The translations under genes were made by a program, and so were the position numbers. From JAIESQ01 sp964495375 (lineage in GTDB: Bacteria; Planctomycetota; Planctomycetia; Pirellulales; JAEUIK01), in assembly GCA_964495375.1 (NCBI GenBank), contig CAZBWM010000016.1, forward strand, positions 31,776 to 95,775: a stretch of DNA of 64,000 nt. The letters are read 5' to 3'. The notes under the pieces were generated by a model. That model saw nothing but the letters and a program-made list of their open reading frames with translations, searched no databases and was not told the origin of the DNA. Shown here piece by piece: positions 11,101 to 24,455 of the stretch (position 1 is its first letter; each line of letters begins with the position of its first letter).

Positions 11101-13320
11101 GTGCAGCTCGTTCGATTCCACCGGCGTGGCCAGCACGCGCCCTTCGGCCAGCGTGACGCTCGAATCGAGCCAGTGATCGATCTCCTCGCGCTGCCGCCCG
11201 GCGAACATCATCATCGCCCCCATGCGGCGCCCCCACCATTGATTCTGCCCGGGGGGAATCGACTCGTAGCGGTAGCCCCACAGCAGCGAGCGCGTCGTCA
11301 GGTCGACCGCGACGAGCGCTCCCGACGCCGTCGGGCAGACCATCACGCCGTCGGAATAGCTCGGCGCCACGCCCGCCAGCCGGCGTGTGGGATCTTGTAG
11401 CACGTCGAGCTCCACGACCGCCAACTGCTGCGACCATTGCCCGCGACCGCTCTTGGCATCCAACACGGCCAGGCGAATTTCGCCGTTGATTTCCGCGAGC
11501 GCGTAGACCGCGTCACCCAGCGGCAGCGGTGGCCCGAGGAAGAACGCGCCGGCCATGTCGAGCTCGAAGTCGCCGCGCGTGCCGCCGGCCTCCCACTTCA
11601 ACTTGCCGGTGCGAATATCGTGCGCCGTCAGGCGATTGAAATTCCGCGGCCACACCGGCGCTGGTTGCTTGCGACCGTTAGGCAACACCACCATCCGGGC
11701 TTGCGCGGTCTGGTTCGGAATCATCAAGCTCAGATCTTCGACGCTGAAGACGTAGTGCCCGTCGCTCGACAGCGTGCCATAGGTCAAATCGTCCCACAGC
11801 CGCTGATCGAGCGCACCGATCATCTGCTGTTGATTGACTCCCGGCGGGGCGTTTGTGCTGCCGAATTCCAGCAACTCGTCGAGCGATTCGTCCACGGGCA
11901 CGTCCCACACGCGCTTGCCCGTCTCAAAATCGATCGCCAGCAGCGTATTGACCGTCCGCATCAGCACGACGTTGTCGACCACCAGCGGGTGCAAGCCGGG
12001 GAGCGCCGCGACGTACTCGTCGCGATACTTCTGCCGCAACTGCGTAAGCTGCACTTCGACCGCATGATCTTCGGTCGTCGGCACCCACCAGCAATCGCTC
12101 TCGTGATCCAACAGCGGGCTGCTCCCCTGATTCGCGGCGTTCCGCGTTGCGTCGCCGCGATACTGCACCCAGTCGTCACGCTCGGTGACCAGATGCTTGG
12201 GCGGCACGCCAAGTTTCTCGGTCAGCCAGGCCGTCGCGCCGGCCGCGCCCTCGAACCATGCCACGGGCTCGCCTGCCACGATCAGCTGCGCGCCGGCTTG
12301 CTGCTCCTTCAGGGCCACGAGCACGTCGCGGGCCCGGTCGGGCACGCCGCTCCAAAGCCAGCAGCTCGCCAGCGCCAAGCTCAGTTGCGGCTCCCACTGT
12401 CGGGCCACGGCCGGCGCGGTGTTCAGCCGCTCGAAGCAAAGCGCCGCTGCCAGCGGTCGCCCATGATCGCGATGATGCTGCGCGAGCAAGTAGGTGGCGC
12501 GATAGCCCGCCTCGGTATGGAAAAACCGCCGCGAGACTTCGGTCAATTGCTGAAAGTCGCGCTTGTCGAGCGCTTCGGCCAACTGCTGCGCGGCCCGCGC
12601 ACCGTACTGCAATTCGTAAGTTTCTCGCGCGGCGCGTGGCAATTCGCCAATCAGCTTTTGCGCCTCGGCCTTCAGGCTCAGGTGTACCGGGCCGTTGGGG
12701 TCAGGCTGAAAGAAGAAATCCTCGGGTGCTTCGACGATCGCCCCCAAGGCGCGAACCGCCTCGGCGTAGCGTTTCTCTTGGAGCAGCTCGCGCGCCTTCT
12801 TCAGCAGTTGCTCGGTCTCACGATCGCGCGCGAACGTGGCCGGCTCTTCCGAGGCTCCACCATTGGCGGCGATCGCCAACCCTGGCGCCGCCATCCGCGC
12901 GCGCAACACGCCGTTGAGTCGCTGGGCGCCCCCTTGAATTTGAATCTGAATGTTCGGGCCAACCGGGATGGGGGCGTTCTGCGCACCCGGCACAATGACT
13001 TGTCGACGCATGGCCGCCGGGGGGCGTGCCGGTGCAGCCCGCTGGGCGGCTGGTGCGGCAGCAGGCGCAGCCGGTTGATCCGCAGGCGCAGCAGCCGGGG
13101 CCGGCTTGTCTGCGGCGGGCTTTGCATCTGCGGCCGGTTTCGCATCTGCGGCCGGTTTCGCTGCTTCAGCCACAGGGGCGGGCGCCGCTTCGGCGGCCGG
13201 CGCAGCGGGGGCCGGCTCATCGGCCCGCAAGCTGCTCAGCCCCAATGCCCCACCGACCACCACGAAGAACGCCGCACTACCAATCAGCCAACCCTTGCCG
13301 GCGTCCGTCGATCGCACCAT
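8185..13320 (-). CDS. Giant PQQ-type beta-propeller/TPR membrane protein
   Basis: About 1711 aa. It has an N-terminal membrane anchor (about 11-30), an Ala/Pro/Lys-rich linker with a tandem repeat, a helical TPR-like stretch (roughly 150-330), a PQQ-like propeller (about 370-880, with repeats such as LLAIDFETGKRVWD), a second helical TPR-like section, a second propeller (about 1130-1600, for example LVAIDPATGQTLWIRHN) and an acidic Ala/Pro-rich tail. The start at 13320 is preferred over an ATG five codons upstream because AGGAG lies seven bases before it. It is probably membrane-anchored with most of the chain outside the cytoplasm. First gene of the six-gene block; the four-base overlap with the Tat gene suggests coupling. 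No enzymatic signature seen, so probably a scaffold. Confidence 0.85.
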   Translation of the reverse strand: MVRSTDAGKGWLIGSAAFFVVVGGALGLSSLRADEPAPAAPAAEAAPAPVAEAAKPAADAKPAADAKPAADKPAPAAAPADQPAAPAAAPAAQRAAPARPPAAMRRQVIVPGAQNAPIPVGPNIQIQIQGGAQRLNGVLRARMAAPGLAIAANGGASEEPATFARDRETEQLLKKARELLQEKRYAEAVRALGAIVEAPEDFFFQPDPNGPVHLSLKAEAQKLIGELPRAARETYELQYGARAAQQLAEALDKRDFQQLTEVSRRFFHTEAGYRATYLLAQHHRDHGRPLAAALCFERLNTAPAVARQWEPQLSLALASCWLWSGVPDRARDVLVALKEQQAGAQLIVAGEPVAWFEGAAGATAWLTEKLGVPPKHLVTERDDWVQYRGDATRNAANQGSSPLLDHESDCWWVPTTEDHAVEVQLTQLRQKYRDEYVAALPGLHPLVVDNVVLMRTVNTLLAIDFETGKRVWDVPVDESLDELLEFGSTNAPPGVNQQQMIGALDQRLWDDLTYGTLSSDGHYVFSVEDLSLMIPNQTAQARMVVLPNGRKQPAPVWPRNFNRLTAHDIRTGKLKWEAGGTRGDFELDMAGAFFLGPPLPLGDAVYALAEINGEIRLAVLDAKSGRGQWSQQLAVVELDVLQDPTRRLAGVAPSYSDGVMVCPTASGALVAVDLTTRSLLWGYRYESIPPGQNQWWGRRMGAMMMFAGRQREEIDHWLDSSVTLAEGRVLATPVESNELHCLGLLDGEVIWKQPRGDNLYVAGVHQGKVILVGRSGVQALKLADGQPAWASGAVPLPAGSLPSGRGFMSGDRYFVPLSSAEVAAVDLNEGRIVARSKSRKGRVPGNLVCYRGKVLSQGIDVIESYHELDSLKRQVEEILARKPDDPAALAQRGTVLLHDGQIERAVADLRRSYLLSPQSRTREHLVDGLLEALAVNFKTYRGDADELEKLVRTPDERSRYLRLMASGLRETGDATGAVSMYLRLADRALGPPALERVEAARSVRRDRWTQTGLAALTAGAPVAQQAELTASIERLAKEAAASDGPDALRHFIQYFGDEPAADIARDQLAQRLVGGGNFLEAEFLWRRVERSGQSDLVRRAVARLALLMKTTGRSADAARYARRLAAEFADAKCLDDKTGQQLAAELRQDPAIARLFSTASPWPIGRVIMEREERKANAGQRFFQIEFAAQTEPGTGSLTVALSQDNQALVGRDSNGQDLWRASLADPSGKINQVVNRAVMQARTFGHLVLVSLGQQIIAIDTLAAAGNGGAARIIWSQDLSESLPGMQMNAGVHQRQLDLPWGQRRWIISDSFGRAIGQLGPLGGDIFCFQRNRELVAIDPATGQTLWIRHNLEPGSEVFGDDEMIFVVAGESREALVLDALDGRELGKRLVPPPNERVVSVGRNLLTWEVRDGQQWFQMFDLWEQREVWRHTFAGDAKCYQLGQEVLGAVEPAGRFVAVSLVDGRKLVDTAIEPEPQLQEIYLLASAERLFLFTNRPWANHQDGVTIQPVPGLPTNPLLNGLAYGFDLASGEKLWQTPIEKQSVTLDQPQELPVLVFAARVYERPTPQNANNREPYTTLLCIDKRTGKTLHQERVKSHLGMYELVSEPANATVELKLPQHSLRMKFTNEAEPPPAPAPAAEGEKPVENGADKPNANGTQKPAEGSADQPDDKPIAEAAAKPEATGVDPAAPADPAAKPEAPEQAVKEDER
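13124..13159. repeat. 18-bp perfect tandem repeat, two copies
   Basis: Two adjacent identical 18-base units (13124-13141 and 13142-13159) encode the repeated Ala-Asp-Ala-Lys-Pro-Ala part of the N-terminal linker of the PQQ-repeat protein. In-frame, so copy-number change would only alter linker length. Confidence 0.85.
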
Positions 13321-13327
13321 CGCGTGG

Positions 13328-13332
13328 CTCCT
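13328..13332 (-). promoter_or_regulatory. Ribosome binding site AGGAG
   Basis: AGGAG on the minus strand, seven bases before the ATG at 13320. It overlaps an in-frame ATG at 13335 and so decides for the shorter start of the giant PQQ-repeat protein. Confidence 0.6.
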
Positions 13333-14092
13333 CATCCTTGCGTGCCTGAGAGTTGGGTCCTGAGCGGGTCGGGAAATGAGTCGCTAGAGAAGTCTATTGC
13401 GGACTAGCGGGCGGTGCCGGTCGCCCCGAGGCACTTCGAGCCGCTCGCGAGATCCTCATTCAGACGCGCGCTCGAACCCACCGGTTCCCCGGCAGCGTCA
13501 GGGATCTGCCGAGCGGGCGGTTTGTAACCATCCGGCGAACTTTATCTTACGCGGCCCGCTAGGCCAGTGACAACCAAACTGCGGACCACGCGAGATCCTT
13601 GCACGCAGGCCGCCGCGATCGGGACCGGTCGCGATCCTGCGCGACGGTCGCACGATCGCATTGGATTGCTCACGCTCGCTCTGCCGCTGGACACTGGATA
13701 CAGGAAACACCGGCCCACCCGACCGCCGCCACCTGGTTTCCAGCATAGTTGGTGCTCTGCCGGGCCCCGCCCGCACGAATTACTCAGAAAACCTTTTGTC
13801 GGCGCGCGTGTCGGCCGTCAGGCCCCTGTAACACGCACGATTCCTACGGGGTGCCGGTTGCGGCGCGCGAAGCGAATGGCAGGCCGTGCCGGTGAGGTAG
13901 TTTGGCGAAAAACCGCGGAAAATGCCGTGCTCTACGCGAAAAAGCGTGCTACGTTTCGACGAGAAGTGTGGGATCGTTCCCGCCCGACCGAAGCCAATCG
14001 AGGTGCCGAAACAGCGAAGCAGCAGGCCCGAGTTCCGGTTGCGTAGTCCGCGGCGAGATGCGTGTTTCGCGGGATTTTCCGGGATTTTCGGC

Positions 14093-14120
14093 TTGCAATT
14101 TTAGTTCGACTGTTTCTAAT
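14093..14120 (+). promoter_or_regulatory. Candidate sigma-70 promoter of the HU gene
   Basis: TTGCAA (14093-14098), a 16-base spacer and TCTAAT (14115-14120) lie in an AT-richer patch about 85 bases before the HU start codon. The match to the vegetative consensus is fair; not tested. Confidence 0.4.
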
Positions 14121-14187
14121 CACCGCGATTGATGGCGGCAAACCCGCCATTTCGGCCGTTTTTCCGATTCAATAGCCACCTTTGCAT

Positions 14188-14192
14188 GGAGG
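14188..14192 (+). promoter_or_regulatory. Ribosome binding site GGAGG for HU
   Basis: Full GGAGG eleven bases before the ATG at 14204. It supports that start over the upstream in-frame ATGs at 14129 and 14132. Confidence 0.65.
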
Positions 14193-14203
14193 ACTTTCGA
14201 GCT

Positions 14204-14542
14204 ATGGCGAAGGTCGCAAGCAAGAAAACGTCTGCCAAAGCCCCCACCAAGAGCGAAGTTCTCGCCTCGATCGCCGATGCAACCGGCGTCGGCAAGAAAG
14301 AGGTCGCCGCCGTGCTGGAGGCCCTGTCGAACGAAATCAAAAAGAGCCTTGGCAACAAGGGCTCGGGCGTGTTCACCATTCCCGGCCTGGTCAAAATTGC
14401 CAAGCAAAAGGTCCCCGCCCGTCCGGCCCGTAAGGGTGTGCCTAATCCCTTCAAGCCGGGTGAGTTGATGGACCAGGCCGCGCGCCCCGCCTACAACAAG
14501 GTCAAGGTGCGTGCCCTGAAGAACCTCAAGGGCTACGTCTAG
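14204..14542 (+). CDS. HU-family DNA-binding protein
   Basis: 112 aa. A Lys/Ala-rich N-terminal extension of about 15 residues precedes the HU/IHF core: TKSEVLASIADATGVGKKEVAAVLEAL (helices), then the GSGVFTIPGLVKIAKQKVPARPARKG beta-arm region and a C-terminal basic segment. It would bind and bend DNA as a nucleoid protein. It is longer than the roughly 90 aa of E. coli HU. The start is set by the GGAGG at 14188. It stands alone with its own candidate promoter and intrinsic terminator, so it is probably monocistronic and strongly expressed. Confidence 0.95.
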   Translation: MAKVASKKTSAKAPTKSEVLASIADATGVGKKEVAAVLEALSNEIKKSLGNKGSGVFTIPGLVKIAKQKVPARPARKGVPNPFKPGELMDQAARPAYNKVKVRALKNLKGYV

Positions 14543-14591
14543 TCGACACGCGGATGATGCCTGGTTCGCCCGGCTGTCATCCGACAGGTGC

Positions 14592-14608
14592 CACTGGCTC
14601 TGCCAGTG
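14592..14608. repeat. Short palindrome CACTGGC-tct-GCCAGTG
   Basis: Perfect 7-bp arms with a 3-base loop just after the HU gene. Its look (a glyceride-sized hairpin with no T tract) is that of a dispersed intergenic repeat rather than a terminator; copy number in the genome cannot be judged here. Confidence 0.5.
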
Positions 14609-14635
14609 CTCCGGGGGGTCGACACTTAGCACACA

Positions 14636-14690
14636 CACCGTCGCTCGTACTCGCGCCACCCGCGCGGTACGAGCGGCGGTGTTATTTTTT
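14636..14690 (+). terminator. Rho-independent terminator of the HU gene
   Basis: Long stem: caccg-t-cgctcgtac (14636-14650) pairs with gtacgagcg-g-cggtg (14667-14681), a 16-base loop between, followed directly by ttatttttt (14682-14690). It lies 94 bases past the HU stop and is the clearest terminator in the window. Confidence 0.85.
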
Positions 14691-14720
14691 GCGCTGCCAC
14701 GCCGTCTGCGATCTGTTAGC

Positions 14721-14738
14721 CGCGGAGTTTACTCCGCG
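14721..14738. repeat. Palindrome CGCGGAGT-tt-ACTCCGCG
   Basis: Perfect 8-bp arms with a 2-base loop, followed at once by a second GC palindrome (ctcgcgcgag). No T tract. Probably part of a dispersed intergenic palindromic repeat between the HU terminator and the next gene. Confidence 0.5.
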
Positions 14739-14862
14739 CGCTAGCTCGCGCGAGCCGAGAGTCAATCCGGCCATTCGTCGCGCGCGCTCTGAAAAGTCGA
14801 AGTCCAGGCTGCAGCGCTGTCGGTTTGCGTCCGCAGCTCAAAAGAGCTCACTACCAGGCAAC

Positions 14863-15297
14863 TCACTTCTTCGACGTCCCGGCGCAAGTGCGTTGCTGCA
14901 AGCGTTGAGCGCGGTCGGGGGGCGTGCTCCAACCGAGCGCCAAGCTCACGGCGCCGCCGAAGCAAATCACGGTGAACAGGCCCCAAATACACACGCTCAG
15001 CCAGAATCCAAATGGCCTGCCGGTGCGCGTGAAATACCCCCAATTCGATCGTGACTCGCCCATTCGCAATTCAAAAGCCCAGAACGCTAAAAAAGCGCAG
15101 CCGATGCCAAGAGATAAGCTGATACCATTCAGCAATTCGTGGCGACTAAATTGCAGGGCAAGCGCAGTCGGCAGCAACACCGCGGCGGCGACGATCGCGG
15201 TCCACTGAACGTATCGCAGCCAGCGGGCGACGCGCGGCGGCGCCGCATCCGGTTCTGCAACAAAGACCCGCTCGAAATGACGTTTGCGTCGCGACAC
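14863..15297 (-). CDS. Hypothetical small membrane protein
   Basis: 144 aa. A basic N-terminus (MSRRKRHFERVF) is followed by hydrophobic segments near residues 31-48, 58-76 and 97-122, so three, perhaps four, membrane helices. The C-terminus is short and polar. The start codon is GTG at 15297. Composition is less GC-extreme than its neighbours and hydrophobic periodicity is convincing, which argues against a chance reading frame. It is convergent with HU and separated from gltD by 167 bases. Family not recognised and no function assigned. Confidence 0.65.
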   Translation of the reverse strand: MSRRKRHFERVFVAEPDAAPPRVARWLRYVQWTAIVAAAVLLPTALALQFSRHELLNGISLSLGIGCAFLAFWAFELRMGESRSNWGYFTRTGRPFGFWLSVCIWGLFTVICFGGAVSLALGWSTPPDRAQRLQQRTCAGTSKK

Positions 15298-15464
15298 GAG
15301 CTCAACCCATTCGTGGACGTGACGTATATCTAGACACGAAGAGCTCTAAATACACAAAGGTGTCACGAAGAATGTCATGATCCACAGAACGCACAGAAGG
15401 ACGCAGAACGAACTGAGGCGATTCGTCCTTGTTCTATGTACTTCTGCGACTTCGTTGGATGCAC
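15298..15464. repeat. Spacer with CACGAAG/CACAAAG-type degenerate repeats
   Basis: Contains repeated short words (acacgaaga, acacaaagg, tcacgaaga, cacagaa, cacagaagg) resembling the degenerate CACGAAG-rich intergenic repeats found in many environmental bacterial genomes. No gene. Confidence 0.35.
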
Positions 15465-16944
15465 TTACCGATACGCGAAGTCACCCGCGTTGACGCTCGG
15501 CAGGTTGCTCGCGCCCATCAAATAGCGGTCGACATTGCGGGCCGCTTCGCGACCTTCGTGGATCGCCCAGACGACCAGCGACTGGCCGCGTCGCGCGTCG
15601 CCGGCGGCGAATACGCCCGGCACGCTCGATTGGTAGTCGGCGCCGGCCTTGATATTGCCGCGCCCGTCGAGCTCGATCCCCAACTGCTCGATCGCGCCAC
15701 CGGGCTCGGGGCCCAGGAAGCCCATTGCCAACAGCACGAGCTGGCAGGGCCAGTCGCGCTCGGTGCCAGGGCGCTCCTTGTAAGGAGGATTGCCCGTGCC
15801 GAGCCAATCGATCTCGACGGTGCGCAGGCTCTCCACATGTCCCTGGCTATCGGCCCGGAACTCCTTGGTGAGGATGCTCCAGTGGCGATCGCAACCCTCT
15901 TCGTGCGAGGTGCTGGTGCGCAGAATAATCGGCCAGAGGGGCCAGGGGGTGTTCGCCGGGCGCTCGGCACGTCGCGGGAAGTCGCCGAGATCGTCGGGCT
16001 TGGGCAGCAATTCGAACTGCGTGACGCTTTTGGCGCCGTGACGGTTCGAGGTGCCGGTGCAGTCGCTGCCGGTGTCGCCGCCGCCGATGATGATCACGTC
16101 TTTGCCCGTGGCCATGATCGAGACGTCGGCCGGAAGTTCGTCCCCCTGGTTGCGCTGGTTCTGCTGCGGCAGAAACTCCATCGCAAAGTGCACACCGGGC
16201 AGTTCGCGACCAGGGATGTTCAGGTTGCGCGGCGCGGTCGAGCCAATGCAAAAGACGATGGCGTCGAAGTCGCGGCGCAGCTCTTCGACCGGCACGTTGA
16301 AGCCGACATTGGCGCCGGTCTGGAAAGTGACCCCTTCGGCCTTCATTTGTTCGACGCGCCGCCAGACGCGCCATTTCTCGAGCTTGAAGTCGGGGATGCC
16401 GTACATGAGCAAACCGCCGGGGCGATCGGCGCGCTCGAACACGGTGACCCAATGCCCCGAGCGATTGAGCTGCTGGGCGGCGGCCAGGCCGGCCGGGCCG
16501 CTGCCGATGACCGCCACGCGCTTGCCGGTGCGGCTGGTCGGTGGCTCAGGCACAATCCAACCTTCGTCGAAGCCGCGATCGGCAATCGACATTTCGATCG
16601 ACTTGATGGCGACCGGGTCTTCGTTGATTCCCAGCACGCAGGCGGCCTCGCACGGGGCGGGGCAGACGCGGCCGGTGAACTCGGGGAAGTTGTTCGTGGC
16701 GTGCAGCCGCGAGAGGGCCTCGCGCCACTGCCCGCGGTACACCAGGTCGTTGAAGTCGGGAATGATGTTCCCCAGTGGGCAGCCGGTATGGCAGAACGGC
16801 ACGCCGCAATCCATGCAGCGCGCGCCTTGCTGCTGCAAATCCTCGGAAGGGAGGATCTCGAGGAACTCGCGAAAGTGCTTCAGCCGCTCGGCGACCGGCG
16901 CCTTGTGGAAGTGATCGCGCTTGTATTTGAGAAAACCACGTACA

Positions 16945-16952
<8 letters not shown>
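15465..16952 (-). CDS. gltD: Glutamate synthase small subunit
   Basis: 495 aa, normal for GltD. N-terminal Fe-S ligand cysteines lie in CMDCGVPFCHTGCPLG and CPAPCEAACVLG. An FAD Rossmann motif (VAVIGSGPAGLAAAQQL) and an NADPH motif (VIIIGGGDTGSDCTG) follow. It transfers electrons from NAD(P)H through FAD and Fe-S clusters to the large subunit, which makes glutamate from glutamine and 2-oxoglutarate. The start codon is GTG at 16952, inside the last codons of gltB (eight-base overlap), so the two subunits are translationally coupled. No ATG offers a better start. Confidence 0.97.
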
Positions 16953-21741
<4,789 letters not shown>

Positions 21742-21802
21742 GGCAAGTACCTGGACTGTTTCGACGATCGATAGGTTCGGAAAAGTTGCGGTTCGTCGCT
21801 CG

Positions 21803-22867
21803 TTACGACGAACCGTGGTCGCCCGCCACTGCGACTGAGACGAGTTGCTCGGCGCCGCCTGCGCCCTCTGCGCTGTGCACAGCATTACCGTTATGCGTAT
21901 CGTGATGAGCACCGTTGTGGGCGCCGTTGCCACTACGGGCATCGACCGTTGCACCGTCGGTCAATTCCAGCGCCGCCACGTTTTCACCTTCTTGCGCCTG
22001 CAGCAGCTCCATGAAGCGCTGCGTGGTGCTCGACTGTTCTTTGCCGCGACGGAAGATGATGCCCAGCGGCCGCACAAGCTCGTCGGTCGCCAAAGGGATC
22101 ACGACGAGCGTGCCGGCGTCCGCTTCGCGCATCACCGTGGGGATCGGCAGCAAGCCGATGCCGGCGTCGATCTCGATCGCCCGCTTGATCGTCTCGATAT
22201 TGTCGAACTCCATGGCGACGCGGACCTCGACGCCGTGGGCCTGCAGCACGGCGTCGATCTCGCGGCGGATCGTCAGGTCGCTATCGAAGTTCACGACGTT
22301 TTCGCCGTGCAACTCGTCAAGCGAAACGCGATCGCGGCCCGCCAGCCGATGCCGGGGGGAGCAGACCAGCGCCATCGGTTCGATGCGCCAGCGGATCGCC
22401 CGCATGGTGCGCGAGGCCTTCGGATAGCTGACGATCCCCAGGTCGGCGGTGTCTCCTTCGACCGCTTCGTAGACGCGGTGCGGGTGGAGGTACTCGAGCC
22501 GGACGTTCGACTTGGGGTGGCGCGTCAGGAACTCTTGAATGTGCCGGCTCATGTGGTGCAGGCCGACCGAGTAGATCGAGGCCACGCGGACGCGCCCCTC
22601 GACCTCTTCGTGCAGTTTGCGGACGCGATCTTCAAGAACGTCGTACCGCTCGACCAGCGACCGGCAGCCGTCGTAGAAGACCTCCCCCTCGGGCGTGAGC
22701 ACGAAGGGTCGTTTCGACCGGTCAATTAGTTTTACCCCTAGGCGTTCTTCCAACTGCTGGACGAGCTGGCTGGCCCCCGACTGCGAGAGCTCGTTTTCGC
22801 GGGCGGCGCGCGAGAAACTACGTCGCCGGACGACATCGCAAAACACTTTGAGAGACTTGATATGCAT
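21803..22867 (-). CDS. LysR-family transcriptional regulator, likely of gltBD
   Basis: 354 aa. The N-terminal winged HTH (residues 1-60) contains RRRSFSRAARENELSQSGASQLVQQLEERLG. The effector-binding periplasmic-protein-like domain spans about 90-300 (GVEVRVAMEFDNIETIKRAIEIDAGIGLLP). An unusual low-complexity tail rich in Gly, His, Asn and Ala follows (from about 305), about 50 residues longer than typical LysR proteins. It is co-directional with gltBD and ends 61 bases before gltB, so it may be co-transcribed or act on that spacer. Known LysR regulators such as GltC control glutamate synthase; that role here is inferred from position only. Confidence 0.92.
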   Translation of the reverse strand: MHIKSLKVFCDVVRRRSFSRAARENELSQSGASQLVQQLEERLGVKLIDRSKRPFVLTPEGEVFYDGCRSLVERYDVLEDRVRKLHEEVEGRVRVASIYSVGLHHMSRHIQEFLTRHPKSNVRLEYLHPHRVYEAVEGDTADLGIVSYPKASRTMRAIRWRIEPMALVCSPRHRLAGRDRVSLDELHGENVVNFDSDLTIRREIDAVLQAHGVEVRVAMEFDNIETIKRAIEIDAGIGLLPIPTVMREADAGTLVVIPLATDELVRPLGIIFRRGKEQSSTTQRFMELLQAQEGENVAALELTDGATVDARSGNGAHNGAHHDTHNGNAVHSAEGAGGAEQLVSVAVAGDHGSS

Positions 22868-23234
22868 AGCGCGGCCGCGAATAAGTGCGGACGATAGACG
22901 GCTTCCCCAGCATTCGAAAGTGACATACTAACCTAGGGAGCCTGGGCGGCCCCGTCAAGTAGCTAGCAGTCGGGCCGGGAAATTCGCTGGAACCCCGGCC
23001 GGGCGTGGCGTTTTGGCAACGGGGGGGCACGGGCCGGGGGGGAGTGCGGCCGTCGTTTTGGGCCAATGACGAGCCGGATTTACGTTCGAGCCGCCGCGGG
23101 CGGGAGCCGCGAGTCGATTTTGGTCGTCGCTGCGGGGAAGGGCGGGCAACCGTGATTGGTGCGGCGTTCAGACCGGCGTAGAATGCGGGCCGCGTTTGAT
23201 TCGCCTGCCATGCTGACCGACGAGGAGTACGCCA
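22868..23234. other. Divergent intergenic region (lysR / PEP-CTERM gene)
   Basis: 367 bases between divergent genes. Left part serves the LysR gene and should include any autoregulatory site; the right part has the candidate promoter listed separately. A GC-rich middle with runs of g shows no gene. Confidence 0.5.
23156..23184 (+). promoter_or_regulatory. Candidate sigma-70 promoter of the PEP-CTERM gene
   Basis: TTGGTG (23156-23161), a 17-base spacer and TAGAAT (23179-23184), about 50 bases before the GTG start at 23235. Optimal spacing, moderate hexamer matches. Confidence 0.45.
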
Positions 23235-24272
23235 GTGACCAGGGGCAAGCTAATTCGAGCGGGCCGCGTTGCACGTTGGAGTGCCGCTACGGTGGGCTTG
23301 CTGCTCTTGCTGCAAGCCAGTGCGACGGCGGTCATCGTGCCGCTGAATTTTGGTAACGGATCCCAAGTTGGCTTGGTAAACAACATGACTGTAAAGGTTC
23401 CACCGGAGGTATCCGGAGAAGTGGAACTCGGAGGGGGCGGAACCGTTTATAACGCCGTGAGCAAGAAGGTCGAGAACTTCGCTTTCACGGCTCCGCTGAA
23501 CCACTCTCTAAAATTGTCGCCGGATTGGCGACCCATCAGTTTCAACGCTAGGACAACGAACCGGCCTTTTTTCTCGAGCACCCCGTTCGATGCAGCATCT
23601 GCCGAAATCTCCCATTCGGGACCGAATTTGTCACTGCTCGATTTGACGAGTTTGAATTTCGAAATGGGCGGAGGTGGAAGAGGGCTGTTAGTGCCGGTAG
23701 ATACGCTTGTGGTTACAAGCAATAGTAACGTCTCCATTCTCAAGGCGCTAACGGTTGATCTCAGTCTGAATGATCAGGGTTTCGGAATGCAGTTCGTGCA
23801 GACGAGTGCTGCGACGGTCGGCGGCTCAAACGGTCAGGGCAGTTTTCATCTGACGGGCGAAATTAGGGCACTATTTGAATATGATGCGATTCTTGCGGGG
23901 ATTTTTCCGACACCAATCGAAAACGGGCCATTCTACAATCCCGCATCTTTTGACGGTGTGTGGAAGATCGCTCAAGCCGGACAAAAACATAAACTCACGC
24001 TTGATGGAACGCTGCACTTTGTCGTCAGTGATTCGGTTACCGCTCTATCGACGCAACTGTCGATTTCCAGTCCGCTCGCATTGACTCTGACGATCACGAC
24101 CGATCTCGCATTCTCCTTTGGAATCTCGGCCGCCGTGCATCTTGAGCAGTACTTCACAGCCCCGGAACCTGGAAGCATCGTGCTGCTGGGGATCGGATTG
24201 GCGGCCATCACTGCCGTCGCGATCGCGCGTCGGAAGCGGCCGGGCCCGTGTTCTGGAACCCAGCCCGGTTAG
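23235..24272 (+). CDS. PEP-CTERM sorting-domain protein, otherwise unknown
   Basis: 345 aa. Signal peptide with basic n-region (MTRGKLIRAGRVARWS) and hydrophobic core to about residue 32. Middle region beta-rich, with Ser/Thr/Asn-rich stretches and no recognised enzyme motif. The C-terminus is a PEP-CTERM sorting signal: EPGSIVLLGIGLAAITAVAI followed by ARRKR. Such proteins are processed by exosortase and held at the cell surface or in exopolysaccharide. The start is GTG with GAGGAG about six bases upstream. GC content in the middle is lower than in neighbours. Function unknown. Confidence 0.85.
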   Translation: MTRGKLIRAGRVARWSAATVGLLLLLQASATAVIVPLNFGNGSQVGLVNNMTVKVPPEVSGEVELGGGGTVYNAVSKKVENFAFTAPLNHSLKLSPDWRPISFNARTTNRPFFSSTPFDAASAEISHSGPNLSLLDLTSLNFEMGGGGRGLLVPVDTLVVTSNSNVSILKALTVDLSLNDQGFGMQFVQTSAATVGGSNGQGSFHLTGEIRALFEYDAILAGIFPTPIENGPFYNPASFDGVWKIAQAGQKHKLTLDGTLHFVVSDSVTALSTQLSISSPLALTLTITTDLAFSFGISAAVHLEQYFTAPEPGSIVLLGIGLAAITAVAIARRKRPGPCSGTQPG

Positions 24273-24302
24273 GCCGATTTCGCTCAATCGATTGTTCGAC
24301 TT

Positions 24303-24375
24303 CGCCCGCGGCGGGCGGTACGCTATTGGTTGAGTCGGCCGCGTCCCGACGCCGAGCGCGTGCGCTAAGCACGCG
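24303..24375. repeat. Two GC-rich palindromes downstream of the PEP-CTERM gene
   Basis: CGCCCG-cgg-CGGGCG at 24303-24317 and CGCGTGC-gctaa-GCACGCG at 24357-24375, both perfect. Neither is followed by a T tract. They could act as weak terminators for the preceding gene or be dispersed repeats. Confidence 0.4.
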
Positions 24376-24455
24376 ACTCTCCAAAAGCGTCACCAACGGC
24401 GCGCGGCCTGCCCAACCGGAACAGTCTTCTCATCGCTAGTCAACGCAGGGGGCGC

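Larger units (their letters stand above)
13321..14203. other. Intergenic region between the divergent PQQ-block and HU genes
   Basis: About 880 bases without a supported gene. Frames that stay open here are rich in Arg/Pro and look like GC-driven noise. It must hold the promoter of the minus-strand six-gene block and the HU promoter. The HU-proximal part turns less GC-rich and contains a near-direct repeat gggattttccgggattttcg around 14071-14090. Confidence 0.5.
14543..14862. other. Intergenic region with terminator and hairpin repeats
   Basis: 320 bases between HU and the convergent small membrane-protein gene. It holds the HU terminator and the two palindromes listed separately. No supported gene. 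Confidence 0.6.

Noticed and set aside
11437..13407. 656-residue plus-strand open frame opposite the PQQ-repeat gene
   Set aside because: Low-complexity His/Arg/Gln-rich peptide with no fold; the minus strand has clear PQQ repeats.
13567..14046. Plus-strand open frame in the long intergenic region
   Set aside because: Arg/Pro/Thr-rich, no ribosome binding site, no fold; not credible as a gene.
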